DNA from: Terrihalobacillus insolitus
GTDB lineage: Bacteria; Bacillota; Bacilli; Bacillales; Amphibacillaceae
Direction: 5' to 3'
NCBI RefSeq assembly: GCF_028416575.1
Contig: NZ_JAMQKB010000024.1
Coordinates: 1-39,043, forward strand
Length of the DNA: 39,043 nt
How positions within the stretch are numbered: position 1 is the first letter of the stretch; each line of letters begins with the position of its first letter. The notes beneath the pieces are model-generated. The model was given only the letters and a program-made list of their open reading frames with translations. It did no database searches and was not told the origin of the DNA. Shown here piece by piece: positions 7,959 to 17,633 of the stretch. Made by a program: the position numbers and the translations under genes.

Positions 7959-9920
7959 TTGTCAGCACATAATAACGTCGCGTGGAGCCCTAGTAAAGAA
8001 TGGACAGAATCGACAAGACTGTTTCGATGGATGCAGTCATTAGGATATGATACTTATGATCCCTTTTATGAAAAATCCTGTTCGGACACTGCATGGTTTT
8101 GGAATGAGGCTGTTAAAGAACTAAACATTGATTGGTACGAACCGTATCAACAAACGTTAGACCTTTCTGAAGGGATTGCCTATCCAAATTGGTTTGTTAA
8201 CGGAAAAATGAATGTCGCCTACAATGCTGTAGAAAAATGGGCTTTAAACCCAAACACCGCGAATAAGATTGCTGTCATATGGGAAGGTGACGATCAACAA
8301 ACAACTTCGTATACTTATCGTGAATTAAATCAGCTCGTAAACCGTGCAGCACACGGCTTTGAACAGCTTGGCATAACACAAGGTGATGTTATTGCTATCT
8401 ATATGCCGATGATACCTGAAACGTTAATCACCATGCTTGCCGCTTCCAAAATTGGTGCAATCTTCTCACCCGCTTTTTCGGGTTATAAGGCAGATGCAAT
8501 CGCAACTCGATTAAATGCAGCAAAGGCCAAAGTACTTGTTACGGCTGATGGTTTTTTTCGACGCGGTAAAATAATTCCTATGAAGGAAGAAGCCGATAAA
8601 GCAGCAGATCAGGCAACTTTATTGGAACATGTAGTCGTTGTGAATCGTGCGAACCGAAAAATAGAATGGAATGAACAAAGAGATGTTCAATGGGATCATA
8701 TAAACAGAAATGAAACCGATTACAGCGCATTGCACACCAATGGCAATGATTCCTTTATGATTATTTACACGTCTGGAACAACTGGAAAACCAAAGGGAGC
8801 ACTCCATTCCCATGCTGGTTTCCCGATAAAATCAGCATTTGATGCAGGTATCTGCATGGACGTCCACCACAATGACACACTCTTTTGGTTTACGGATATG
8901 GGTTGGATGATGGGTCCTTTTTTAGTATACGGCGGCCTTCTTAATGGAGCTACGATCGTGATGTTTGAAGGAACACCCGATCATCCAGGTCCTGATCGCT
9001 TATGGCAGCTGGTTGAACAACATCAGGTTACACATTTAGGCATATCCCCTACCCTTATTCGTTCCATGATGCATTATGGAACAAAGTGGATTGAACCGTA
9101 TGATCTTTCCAAATTAAAGGTAATCGGCTCAACTGGTGAACCATGGAATCCTGAGCCTTGGAACTGGTTATTTTACGAGGTCGGAAAAGGAAAAGTACCG
9201 ATCTTCAACTATTCTGGGGGAACGGAAATATCTGGGGGGATACTTGGCAACGTTTTAGTAAAGCCCATTCAACCTGTTACCTTTAATGCAGCACTACCTG
9301 GGATGGATGTAAACGTGTTTGACAGTGAAGGAAATAGTGTTCAAGAACAAGTTGGTGAACTTGTTTTAACCAAGCCTTGGGTCGGAATGACAAACGGATT
9401 TTATCAAGAGAATGAACGCTATGAAAATACCTATTGGAATAGGTGGAAAGATACCTGGGTTCATGGTGATTGGGTAATACAGGATCGCGATGGATATTAT
9501 ACAATAACAGGGCGTTCGGATGATACACTAAACGTTGCCGGAAAACGCTTAGGTCCTGCAGAAGTTGAATCCGTTTTAGTAGAGCATGATGCAGTTATGG
9601 AAGCGGGGGTCATTGGTGTCCCCCATGATGTGAAAGGTGAAGTTGCGGTTGCCTTTGTTGTCCTACAACCAAATAAAGAACAGTCAGAATCTCTTAAGAA
9701 TGAAATGTTCACTTATCTCCAGCATAAATTAGGAAAAGCACTCGCACCTAAGGATATTTATTTTATTCGCGATCTCCCAAAAACGAGAAATGCGAAAGTG
9801 ATGAGAAGAGCAATCAAAACGGCCTTTCTAAATACAGATTCTGGAGATTTAAGCGCCTTAGAAAACCCCGAAACAGTTCAAGAAATACGTTCAATCGGAA
9901 ATGCATTTTCTGAGAATTAA
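7959..9920 (+). CDS. AMP-forming acyl-CoA synthetase, possibly acetoacetyl-CoA synthetase
   Basis: 653 residues of the acetyl-CoA synthetase-like branch of the adenylate-forming enzymes. Seen: the P-loop YTSGTTGKPKG near residue 270, the adenine-binding YSGGTEISG near 418, the hinge region TGRSDDTLNVAGKRLGPAE, and the catalytic Lys in RNAKVMRR near 612. In true acetyl-CoA synthetases the second motif contains a Trp (WWQTETG) that restricts the pocket to acetate; here the site is YSGGTE, so a larger acyl group is likely. Convergent with the yng operon, whose HMG-CoA lyase releases acetoacetate, so acetoacetate is the best guess; short or branched acids are possible. It starts with TTG after AAGGAGG (7945-7951); no better start was seen. 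Confidence 0.85.
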   Translation: MSAHNNVAWSPSKEWTESTRLFRWMQSLGYDTYDPFYEKSCSDTAWFWNEAVKELNIDWYEPYQQTLDLSEGIAYPNWFVNGKMNVAYNAVEKWALNPNTANKIAVIWEGDDQQTTSYTYRELNQLVNRAAHGFEQLGITQGDVIAIYMPMIPETLITMLAASKIGAIFSPAFSGYKADAIATRLNAAKAKVLVTADGFFRRGKIIPMKEEADKAADQATLLEHVVVVNRANRKIEWNEQRDVQWDHINRNETDYSALHTNGNDSFMIIYTSGTTGKPKGALHSHAGFPIKSAFDAGICMDVHHNDTLFWFTDMGWMMGPFLVYGGLLNGATIVMFEGTPDHPGPDRLWQLVEQHQVTHLGISPTLIRSMMHYGTKWIEPYDLSKLKVIGSTGEPWNPEPWNWLFYEVGKGKVPIFNYSGGTEISGGILGNVLVKPIQPVTFNAALPGMDVNVFDSEGNSVQEQVGELVLTKPWVGMTNGFYQENERYENTYWNRWKDTWVHGDWVIQDRDGYYTITGRSDDTLNVAGKRLGPAEVESVLVEHDAVMEAGVIGVPHDVKGEVAVAFVVLQPNKEQSESLKNEMFTYLQHKLGKALAPKDIYFIRDLPKTRNAKVMRRAIKTAFLNTDSGDLSALENPETVQEIRSIGNAFSEN

Positions 9921-9921
9921 C

Positions 9922-9954
9922 AAAAGAGGCTGACCCTTTAGGTCAGCCTCTTTT
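9922..9954. terminator. Shared bidirectional terminator
   Basis: A perfect 14-bp stem AAAAGAGGCTGACC / GGTCAGCCTCTTTT around the loop CTTTA. It ends the acyl-CoA synthetase gene on the plus strand and the yng operon on the minus strand, touching the yngE stop codon. Confidence 0.95.
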
Positions 9955-11483
9955 TACACTGGATAGACGCCATGCTTACGTTTCGTAAATGTTACGTCTT
10001 TTGAGTCGTAAATGGCAAATCGTTTTACTAGTTCCTCTCTTAAGCGGTCTGGTTCGATTACTGCATCCACAACCATCTCAGATGCTAATCGATAGATATC
10101 GATGTTTTCTTTATATTCTTCTTGTTTTTTCTTAATAAATTCCAGACGTTCTTCCTCAGGCAATGTAGCAATTTTATTCGCATAAACAGCATTCACCGCA
10201 GCTTCTGGTCCCATAACTGCAATCTGAGCACTCGGTAGTGCGAGACAGCAATCGGGTTCAAAAGCAGGTCCCGCCATTGCATACAAACCAGCCCCGTATG
10301 CTTTGCGAACAACAACAGAAATCTTCGGTACGGTTGCTTCACTCATTGCAGCTAGCATCTTGGCTCCGTGACGGATAATACCAGCTCTTTCCACCTTTGT
10401 TCCAATCATAAACCCTGGAATATCCGTTAAAAAAAGTAGCGGAATCGAAAACGCATCACAAAGTTGGATAAACTTTGCAGCTTTGTCAGCAGAATCAGGA
10501 AATAGCACACCACCTTTTACTCGTGGTTGGTTGGCGATGACTCCTACTGACTTACCGTCGATTCTGGCTAAGGTTGTAATGATCTCAGGTGCAAATAACT
10601 TTTTTATTTCACATAAACTATCTTTATCAATAATCCGTTCAATCAACTGATACATATCAAATGGAGCGTTTTGATTTTCAGGAATGATTTCGGATATATT
10701 TTTTTCAACTGCTACAGGATCGTTTGCTGTTACTCTCGGGCTTTTTTGTGCATAATTAGGTGGAAAATAAGATAAATAGTTTCTTGCAAAGTCTATCGCT
10801 TCTTCCTCGGTTTTGGCTAACACATCGCCACAGCCAGAAACGGAACAATGCATTTTTGCACCACCCATTTCTTCTAATGTTACCTTTTCTCCGATCACTT
10901 TTTCAGCCATCCGCGGTGAACCAAGATACATCGAAGCATTTCCTTCAACCATTACAACGATATCACAGAAGGCTGGTATGTAGGCTCCACCAGCTGCAGA
11001 TGGACCAAATAACAGACAAACCTGTGGCACAGATCCAGACAATTTTATTTGATTATGAAAGATTCGACCTGCTCCCCTTCTTCCAGGGAACATTTCAACT
11101 TGATCCGTAATTCGTGCACCTGCGGAATCTACTAAATAAAGCATTGGAACGTGAAGCTTTTGCGCCGTTTCTTGGATTCTAATGATTTTTTCAACCGTTC
11201 TTGATCCCCAGGACCCCGCTTTTACGGTTGAGTCATTAGCCATTACACAGACTGTCGTCCCATTGATCTTACCGATACCAGTGACAACACCATCAGATGG
11301 AAGATTCCCATCGATACAATTGGCAAAAAAAGCATCTTCTATGTCTATACCATCATCAAAAAGAAGTTCCAATCGTTTGCGAACAAATAATTTACCTTTT
11401 TCAGCATTTTTTTCGTGGTATTTATCCGCACCACCTTTTTCGATTTCTTCTACTATTTTAGAGTAATCCGATTGTTCTATCAT
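9954..11483 (-). CDS. yngE: Acyl-CoA carboxylase carboxyltransferase subunit (methylcrotonyl-CoA type)
   Basis: 509 residues of the biotin-dependent carboxyltransferase family. It transfers CO2 from carboxybiotin to an acyl-CoA. With the biotin carboxylase and carrier of this operon it probably carboxylates 3-methylcrotonyl-CoA in leucine breakdown; propionyl- or geranyl-type substrates cannot be excluded from sequence alone. Seen: LVDSAGARI near 117-125, the oxyanion segments FGPSAAGGAYIPAF near 159-172 and GAGLYAMAGPAFEPD near 396-410, and the two crotonase-fold halves. Last gene of the operon, 23 bases after yngF, followed by a terminator. Confidence 0.9.
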   Translation of the reverse strand: MIEQSDYSKIVEEIEKGGADKYHEKNAEKGKLFVRKRLELLFDDGIDIEDAFFANCIDGNLPSDGVVTGIGKINGTTVCVMANDSTVKAGSWGSRTVEKIIRIQETAQKLHVPMLYLVDSAGARITDQVEMFPGRRGAGRIFHNQIKLSGSVPQVCLLFGPSAAGGAYIPAFCDIVVMVEGNASMYLGSPRMAEKVIGEKVTLEEMGGAKMHCSVSGCGDVLAKTEEEAIDFARNYLSYFPPNYAQKSPRVTANDPVAVEKNISEIIPENQNAPFDMYQLIERIIDKDSLCEIKKLFAPEIITTLARIDGKSVGVIANQPRVKGGVLFPDSADKAAKFIQLCDAFSIPLLFLTDIPGFMIGTKVERAGIIRHGAKMLAAMSEATVPKISVVVRKAYGAGLYAMAGPAFEPDCCLALPSAQIAVMGPEAAVNAVYANKIATLPEEERLEFIKKKQEEYKENIDIYRLASEMVVDAVIEPDRLREELVKRFAIYDSKDVTFTKRKHGVYPV

Positions 11484-11506
11484 GAAAAAACCTCCTGCCC
11501 TAAATC

Positions 11507-12289
11507 CTATTCCCCAATAAATGTTGGCTTTCTCTTTTGCTGAAATGCTTCTAATGCTTCGACTCGATCTTTTGTCGGAATGGTAGCTTGGTAGCTCATT
11601 TTTTCTATTGTTAACCCTGTTTGAAGGTCTGTTTGCAAACCGTAATGGATTGCTTTCTTCGCTTGAATTAACGCAATTGGTGCATTTTTAGTAATTTTAT
11701 TCGCAACATCCTCTGCATCCTGTAACAACGTTTCCTTAGTAGAAAGCCGTTCCACGAGACGGAGAGAAAATGCAGAAGCAGCGTCAATCGATTCTGCAGT
11801 AAATATAAGTCTTTTCGCTTGGCCGAGACCAATTAACCTAGCCAATCGTTGGGTTCCACCCGCACCAGGAATAATCCCAAGTGACGTTTCCGTTAAACCC
11901 ATTTTTGCATGAACACTAGCAATTCTTATGTCACAAGCGAGAGCTAGTTCCAATCCGCCACCGAAAGCTGCACCATTAATGGCAGCAATCGTTGGAACTT
12001 GAATTTGTTCGATTCGATTGATCGTGTCACCAATATACGTGACAGCCTCCAATACATCTTTCTCATGCATTCCTTGTCTTTCTTTTAAATCAGCGCCAGC
12101 GCAAAAGGCACGTTCACCTGCACCTGTTATCACGACACAGCGAATGTCAGATTCTAGTGATATTTTTGCAACTGCTTCATTTAATTGATCAAGCAAGGTA
12201 TGCGAAAGCGCATTTGCTGCTTCTGGACGGTTCAAAGTGATGACGACTAGATGGTCATTTTTTCTTTCATAGTTTACAATATCTGACAT
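11507..12289 (-). CDS. yngF: Enoyl-CoA hydratase, probably methylglutaconyl-CoA hydratase
   Basis: 260 residues of the crotonase family. In the leucine pathway this position hydrates 3-methylglutaconyl-CoA to HMG-CoA. Seen: AFCAGADLKERQGM near 61-74 and the oxyanion/active-site stretch AAINGAAFGGGLELALACDI near 100-119, then GLIPGAGGT-type GIIPGAGGTQRLARLIG with the Glu of LTETSLG near 136. Twelve bases separate it from yngG and 23 from yngE. The exact substrate rests on operon context. Confidence 0.88.
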   Translation of the reverse strand: MSDIVNYERKNDHLVVITLNRPEAANALSHTLLDQLNEAVAKISLESDIRCVVITGAGERAFCAGADLKERQGMHEKDVLEAVTYIGDTINRIEQIQVPTIAAINGAAFGGGLELALACDIRIASVHAKMGLTETSLGIIPGAGGTQRLARLIGLGQAKRLIFTAESIDAASAFSLRLVERLSTKETLLQDAEDVANKITKNAPIALIQAKKAIHYGLQTDLQTGLTIEKMSYQATIPTKDRVEALEAFQQKRKPTFIGE

Positions 12290-12301
12290 ATGAATTCCTC
12301 C

Positions 12302-13204
12302 TCACATCTGATTGGAGTTTATTTCAATTTGATGACTTGATAGTGGTTTTCCTAGCGCATCTTGAATAAACAATGCTGCTTGTTGCAATTTCCTTTCATT
12401 AACATCTGTTTTTATTCCTATACTTTCCATCATATGGATAAGATCATCCGTTGCCAAATTTCCAGATGCACCTTTTGCGTAAGGACAACCACCTAAACCA
12501 CCCAGAGAGCCATCAAAAATAGTTATTCCCATTTGCAGTGATACGAGAACGTTCGCTAAGGCCATTCCCCTTGTATTATGGAAGTGCATGGCAAGCTTTT
12601 CTGTTGGAAATCTTTGCGCCAATTCCTCAAGCACCTTTTTTACTTGTAACGGATTTGCGACACCAATCGTATCGCCTAGCGAAAGTTCATCGATTCCCAT
12701 TGAAAACAATGCATCACAAACACGAATGACCTGTTCGATCTTAATTTCACCCTCGTAGGGACAACCGAAAACAGTTGATACATAACCTCTTACCGTCTTA
12801 TTTTCTTGTTTCGCTTCGTCCACAACTTCGCGTAAAACAGGGTAAGTAGCACGAATCGATTTGTTAATATTTTTTTGATTATGCGATTCACTTGCTGACA
12901 TAAAAATGGAAACTTCGTCAATGTCGGCCGAGAGCGCACGTTCTAGCCCTCTTTTATTTGGCACCAATGCCGCATATGTAATCCCAGGATCACGATTAAT
13001 TCCGTTGGCAACCTCTACTGCATCGTTTAATTGTGGTATCCATTTTGGATGTACAAAGGATGAAATCTCTATATAACGTAAGCCTGTTTGGGATAATAGG
13101 TTAATCCATTTTATTTTATCCTCTGTTGAAATGATAGATGATTCATTTTGTAATCCATCCCTTGGCCCCACTTCTTTAACCATAATGTTCGCTGGTAGAT
13201 TCAT
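12302..13204 (-). CDS. yngG: Hydroxymethylglutaryl-CoA lyase
   Basis: 300 residues, HMG-CoA lyase of the DRE-TIM metallolyase family, splitting HMG-CoA into acetyl-CoA and acetoacetate. Seen: KEVGPRDGLQNE at about 10-21 with the catalytic Arg-Asp pair, HFHNTRG metal ligands near 206, and the glycine-rich loop GGLGGCPYAKGASGN with the active-site Cys near 240. This enzyme anchors the operon as the leucine catabolic route. It lies 15 bases after the biotin carrier gene. Confidence 0.93.
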   Translation of the reverse strand: MNLPANIMVKEVGPRDGLQNESSIISTEDKIKWINLLSQTGLRYIEISSFVHPKWIPQLNDAVEVANGINRDPGITYAALVPNKRGLERALSADIDEVSIFMSASESHNQKNINKSIRATYPVLREVVDEAKQENKTVRGYVSTVFGCPYEGEIKIEQVIRVCDALFSMGIDELSLGDTIGVANPLQVKKVLEELAQRFPTEKLAMHFHNTRGMALANVLVSLQMGITIFDGSLGGLGGCPYAKGASGNLATDDLIHMMESIGIKTDVNERKLQQAALFIQDALGKPLSSHQIEINSNQM

Positions 13205-13219
13205 AGAAGTCCCCTTCCA

Positions 13220-13432
13220 TTACTCAATGATCGCAATCGTATCACCATCGTTCACAAAATCCCCTTCGCTAACTTTTATCTCTTTCACCACACCATCTAC
13301 TTCAGCTGCTAATGGAATTTCCATTTTCATCGATTCTAATATGACGATGTCTTGCCCCTTTGTTACGGCTTCTCCCTGTGAAACAACAATTTTCCAAACG
13401 CTTCCTGCCATATTTGCTTTCACTTCACTCAT
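13220..13432 (-). CDS. yngHB: Biotin/lipoyl attachment carrier protein
   Basis: 70-residue single-domain biotinyl carrier. The attachment hairpin reads ILESMKMEIPL with the target Lys near residue 36 (SMKM in place of the usual AMKM). It carries carboxybiotin between the YngH-type biotin carboxylase and the YngE-type carboxyltransferase. Its small size, equal to the B. subtilis BLAP (YngHB), and its place between yngH and yngG support the call. Gaps are 14 and 15 bases. Confidence 0.92.
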   Translation of the reverse strand: MSEVKANMAGSVWKIVVSQGEAVTKGQDIVILESMKMEIPLAAEVDGVVKEIKVSEGDFVNDGDTIAIIE

Positions 13433-13446
13433 GCTTCATATCCTCC

Positions 13447-14799
13447 TTATGTCGTTGATTGTGGAATATAGTACGTATCAATAAAGCTTGTTAATGTATT
13501 TCCTGTTTGAAACGCTTCCTGTTTTAGGATCTCTTTTAGTAATGGCAAATTCGTTTTGATCCCCTCAATTTTGTATTGTCTCAATGCACCAGACAATTTG
13601 TCTATCGCCTCTTCTCTTGTATTTCCAGTAGCAATTAACTTTGCAATCATCGGATCATAATACGGTGTAACCATGGATTTCTCTTCCACAGCTAGTTCGT
13701 TTCTAATTCCAATGCCCTCTGGAACGATCAACTTAGTAATTTGCCCTGGTGAAGGGAAAAAGTTTACTGGATCCTCCGCATAAATACGGACTTCAATTGC
13801 ATGACCGTGACGTTGTACATCCGCTTGATCAAAATGTAACGCTTGACCTGCTGCTATGTTTATTTGTTGCTCAACAATGTCAATCCCAGTAATTTCTTCT
13901 GTAACGGGGTGTTCGACTTGAAGTCTCGTATTCATCTCTAGGAAATAAAAATTCTCATCCTCGTCGACTAAAAATTCAATCGTACCCGCATTGTAATATC
14001 CGATCGTTTTTGCCGCTTGAATCGCGGCTGCCCCCATCTTTTTTCTCGTTTTTTCAGAAAGAAATGGGGATGGTGCCTCTTCCAGAACTTTTTGATGTCT
14101 GCGCTGGATCGAGCATTCTCTTTCGAACAGATGCACGACATTTCCGAATTGGTCTGCCATAATTTGAATTTCGATATGTCGTGCGTTTTCAATCTTTTTT
14201 TCGATAAACATCGTACCATCACCAAAGAAAGCTAGTGCTCGCTTTGAGTTGCTCTCAAACGCTTTTTTTAGTCCTTCCGAATCGTGAACCAATTCCATTC
14301 CAATCCCACCACCACCTGAAGACGCTTTTAGCATGACAGGATAGCCAACCTCTGTTGCAAATTGGACCGCTTCCTCAACTGTTTGTATGGCGTCTGTTGT
14401 ACCAGGGACAACGGGTACCCCAGCCTTTTCCATTTCCTTCCTTGCTTCGACTTTACTACCCATCTTAGCGATGACCTCGCTTGGGGGACCTATGAATACG
14501 ATTCCTGCTTCTTTACATGCCTCTGCAAATCTTGGATGTTCACTTAAAAGACCATATCCAGGATGTATTGCTTCAACACTAGTATGTTGAGCGATTTCTA
14601 TTATTTTCTCGATATTTAAATAGCTTTCATTCACTCTAGGCTTTCCAATTAAATAGCTTTCATCTGCCATCCTTACATATGGTGCATGCTGATCTGCTTC
14701 AGAGAAAACAGCAACCGATTGAATGCCGAGCTTTTTACATGTACGAATGATCCGGGCAGCAATTTCTCCGCGATTGGCTATTAATATTTTTTTTAACAT
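13447..14799 (-). CDS. yngH: Biotin carboxylase subunit of acyl-CoA carboxylase
   Basis: 450 residues, the usual length of a stand-alone biotin carboxylase; it carboxylates the carrier biotin with ATP and bicarbonate. Seen: N-terminal LIANRGEIAARIIRTCKKLG, the ATP-grasp glycine loop KASSGGGGIGM near 159-169 (Ile where most homologues have Arg or Lys), RECSIQRRHQK near 235, and FLEMNTRLQVEHPVTEE near 285-301. A second, housekeeping AccC is expected elsewhere; the neighbours make this the catabolic copy. Confidence 0.9.
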   Translation of the reverse strand: MLKKILIANRGEIAARIIRTCKKLGIQSVAVFSEADQHAPYVRMADESYLIGKPRVNESYLNIEKIIEIAQHTSVEAIHPGYGLLSEHPRFAEACKEAGIVFIGPPSEVIAKMGSKVEARKEMEKAGVPVVPGTTDAIQTVEEAVQFATEVGYPVMLKASSGGGGIGMELVHDSEGLKKAFESNSKRALAFFGDGTMFIEKKIENARHIEIQIMADQFGNVVHLFERECSIQRRHQKVLEEAPSPFLSEKTRKKMGAAAIQAAKTIGYYNAGTIEFLVDEDENFYFLEMNTRLQVEHPVTEEITGIDIVEQQINIAAGQALHFDQADVQRHGHAIEVRIYAEDPVNFFPSPGQITKLIVPEGIGIRNELAVEEKSMVTPYYDPMIAKLIATGNTREEAIDKLSGALRQYKIEGIKTNLPLLKEILKQEAFQTGNTLTSFIDTYYIPQSTT

Positions 14800-14813
14800 A
14801 GAATAGGCTCACC

Positions 14814-16445
14814 TCACATGATTTTTTCAGTTGCAAGCTCTCTTAATCGAAACTTTTGAATTTTTCCGCTCGCTGTCATTGGATAGGAGTCTGTAAAGGC
14901 TATATACTTCGGAATCTTGTGTCGTGAAATACGACCATGGCAAAATTGACGGATATTCTCTTCTGAAGCAATTGCCCCTTCTTTCAAAATAACCCATGCC
15001 ATCACCTCTTCACCATAGGTCGGGTCAGGAACACCAATTACTTGAACATCTAAGATATCGGGGTGTTGATAGAGAAATTCTTCAATTTCCCTTGGATAAA
15101 TGTTTTCTCCCCCACGGATAATCATATCCTTCATTCTACCCGTTATTTCCACATACCCGTTTTCATCCATTACAGCTAAATCTCCAGTATGAAGCCAATC
15201 ATTTTCATCAATCGCCGCTCTAGTCGCATCGTTATTTTTGTAATAGCCTTTCATGACCATATATCCTCTCGTACAGAGTTCTCCAGGTATTCCAGGTTCT
15301 TGTTCCAAATCAGTTCCAGGGACAACAATCTTCACTTCTACGTCTGGATGGGCTTTTCCGACACTGCTGACCTTTAACTCGATTGGATCATTTGTCCTTG
15401 TTTGTGTAATGACTGGAGATGACTCTGTTTGGCCATAGGCAATTGTTATTTCATCGGCTCCCATCTTGTCGATTACGCTTTTCATAACCTCCATCGGGCA
15501 AATGGAACCAGCCATAATACCAGTTCGCAAGTGTGTATAATCATAGTTTCCGAAATTCGGATGATTTAATTCTGCAATAAACATCGTTGGCACACCATGT
15601 AATGCAGTACATTTTTCCTCGGATACAGCCTGGAGAACCTTTTCAGCCTCAAACTGCTCCACAACAACCATTGTCGTCCCTTTTGAAACAGCCGCTAATA
15701 CACCTAACACACAGCCAAAGCAATGAAAAAGTGGGACAGGAATACACAATCTATCTTTTGTTGTCAGATTCATACAATCGGCTACCTTGTAACCGTTGTT
15801 GATGATGTTATGATGTGTAAGCATTACTCCCTTGGGAAATCCCGTCGTGCCAGAAGTGTATTGCATATTAATGACATCGTCCTCGTGTATCGTGGCCATT
15901 CGGTTTTTCAATGATTGATCTGACACTTGCTCCCCTTTATCATCAAGATCCCCCCAATTGTAAAGGTTTTCAAAATAGTTATCTGATATAACAATAATAT
16001 TTTTCAAATATGGAAACTTAGAAGAATTGACTTCCCCCTTTTTAGCATGTTCCAATTCTGGGCATAATTCTTTTAAAATATCTAGGTAAGAGGTTCCCTT
16101 ATAGGACTCTGCCAAAATCAGAGTTGAAGTATCTGATTGTTTAAGCAAATATTCTAGTTCCTGTGCCTGATAGCTCGTATTTACGGTAACGAGCACAGCT
16201 CCAATTTTGCCTGTTGCAAATTGGGTAGTAAGCCATTCTGGTTTATTATCTGACCAAATGGCAACATGATCCCCTTTGTTCACACCAAGTCCTATCAGCC
16301 CCTTGGCAACCTTGTTAACCATTTTGTCGAATTCATCGTACGTTTTTCGCAGGTTATGTTCTGGGTAAACAATCGCTTCCTGCTCAGGATGTGCCAAAGC
16401 TATTTCTTCCAACAATTCTCCAACCGTTACATGCAATAATGTCAT
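14814..16445 (-). CDS. yngI: AMP-forming acyl-CoA synthetase (YngI type)
   Basis: 543 residues of the adenylate-forming acyl-CoA synthetase family, activating a carboxylic acid with ATP and CoA. Seen: YTSGTTGFPKG near 196-206, YGQTESSP near 340, the TGD...GRMKDMIIRGGENIYPREIE hinge region, and a C-terminal catalytic Lys in ASGKIQKF near 527. In this operon it probably feeds an external short or branched acid (such as isovalerate) to the next enzyme. It differs from the synthetase at 7959-9920 in length and architecture. Gaps of 20 bases to yngJ and 14 to yngH indicate co-transcription. Confidence 0.88.
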   Translation of the reverse strand: MTLLHVTVGELLEEIALAHPEQEAIVYPEHNLRKTYDEFDKMVNKVAKGLIGLGVNKGDHVAIWSDNKPEWLTTQFATGKIGAVLVTVNTSYQAQELEYLLKQSDTSTLILAESYKGTSYLDILKELCPELEHAKKGEVNSSKFPYLKNIIVISDNYFENLYNWGDLDDKGEQVSDQSLKNRMATIHEDDVINMQYTSGTTGFPKGVMLTHHNIINNGYKVADCMNLTTKDRLCIPVPLFHCFGCVLGVLAAVSKGTTMVVVEQFEAEKVLQAVSEEKCTALHGVPTMFIAELNHPNFGNYDYTHLRTGIMAGSICPMEVMKSVIDKMGADEITIAYGQTESSPVITQTRTNDPIELKVSSVGKAHPDVEVKIVVPGTDLEQEPGIPGELCTRGYMVMKGYYKNNDATRAAIDENDWLHTGDLAVMDENGYVEITGRMKDMIIRGGENIYPREIEEFLYQHPDILDVQVIGVPDPTYGEEVMAWVILKEGAIASEENIRQFCHGRISRHKIPKYIAFTDSYPMTASGKIQKFRLRELATEKIM

Positions 16446-16465
16446 TCTTATCTAACCTCCCTTTT

Positions 16466-17608
16466 CTAGCAGCCTAGTTGTCTAGCAATGACCATGCGTT
16501 GAACCTCAGAAGTACCTTCTCCTATTTCTAATAGTTTTGCATCGCGAAGATATCGTTCCACTTCATATTCACGCATGTAGCCATATCCACCATGGATTTG
16601 GATCGCTTCATTTGCCGTACGAAATGCGGTTTCACTTGCGTATAATTTTGCAAATGCGGATTCCTTTGTAAAGGCTCGATTGTTATCCTTTAACCATGCC
16701 GCCTTCCAAACTATATTTCTTGCAAGTTCAACCTCCATCGCCATATCTGCTAGCTTAAACTGAATCGATTGGAATGAAGAGATAGATTGGCCAAATTGTT
16801 TTCTTTCCTTTGCATATTTTAATGCTTTATCAAGAGATCCTTGAGCAATTCCTAGTGCCAAAGCTGCAATGGAAATACGCCCACCATCTAATGTATATAA
16901 AAATTGTTTAAATCCTTTCTCAGGGTCACCAAGAAGATTTTCTCTTGGAACACGGACATCCTCTAATACGATTTCTGCGGTATCAGAACCGCGAACACCC
17001 ATTTTGTCGTACTCGTTTTTAATTTTAACTCCATCTGTATCTGTCGGTACAATGATAGCAGATATAATGTTTTTCCCTTTCTGATCCTTTCCAGTGACAG
17101 CGGTAACGATGATCGTTTTTGCATAGCTTGCATTTGTGATAAAGCATTTTTCTCCATTGATAACATACTCATCATTTTGAAGAGTGGCAGTCGTTTTTGT
17201 TCCGCCAGCATCAGATCCTGCGTTCGGCTCTGTTAAACCGAACGAACCTAATGCTTCCCCAGTCGCCAAAGGTGTTAAATAGGTTTGTTTTTGTTCCTCT
17301 GTCCCAAAGTAATAAATTGGACTTGCACCTAATGAAACAGCGGCAGCATAGCTTAATCCTGTACTACCACAAACACGACCAATTTCTTCTACTGCTAGTG
17401 CATAGGCGAGTGTGTCTCCACCTGAACCACCATATGCCTCTGGAAATGGGATACCTAATAAGCCGAGTTTTCCCATCTCCTTAAAAATATCCTCTGGAAA
17501 TTTTGCTTCCTTGTCAATCTCAATTGCCCTCGGGCCGATCACTTCCTCTGCAAAGGTACGAACCATTTTTTGTGTCATTTCCTGTTCTTTCGTTAAATCG
17601 AAGTCCAT
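16466..17608 (-). CDS. yngJ: Acyl-CoA dehydrogenase (short/branched-chain type)
   Basis: 380 residues, a full-length FAD-dependent acyl-CoA dehydrogenase. Seen: LTEPNAGSDAGGTKTTA (FAD and substrate loop) near 125-141, FITNAS near 156, ERKQFGQ near 270, and the C-terminal signature IHGGYGYMREYEVERYLRDA. A Glu sits in GEGTSEVQR near residue 364, the usual catalytic base position of medium/short-chain enzymes. In isovaleryl-CoA dehydrogenases this position is not the base, so isovaleryl-CoA as substrate rests on context. First structural gene of the operon, with the palindromic operator and cre site just upstream. Confidence 0.9.
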   Translation of the reverse strand: MDFDLTKEQEMTQKMVRTFAEEVIGPRAIEIDKEAKFPEDIFKEMGKLGLLGIPFPEAYGGSGGDTLAYALAVEEIGRVCGSTGLSYAAAVSLGASPIYYFGTEEQKQTYLTPLATGEALGSFGLTEPNAGSDAGGTKTTATLQNDEYVINGEKCFITNASYAKTIIVTAVTGKDQKGKNIISAIIVPTDTDGVKIKNEYDKMGVRGSDTAEIVLEDVRVPRENLLGDPEKGFKQFLYTLDGGRISIAALALGIAQGSLDKALKYAKERKQFGQSISSFQSIQFKLADMAMEVELARNIVWKAAWLKDNNRAFTKESAFAKLYASETAFRTANEAIQIHGGYGYMREYEVERYLRDAKLLEIGEGTSEVQRMVIARQLGC

Positions 17609-17633
17609 TTTACTCCCCCTCTGTCCAGTATGG

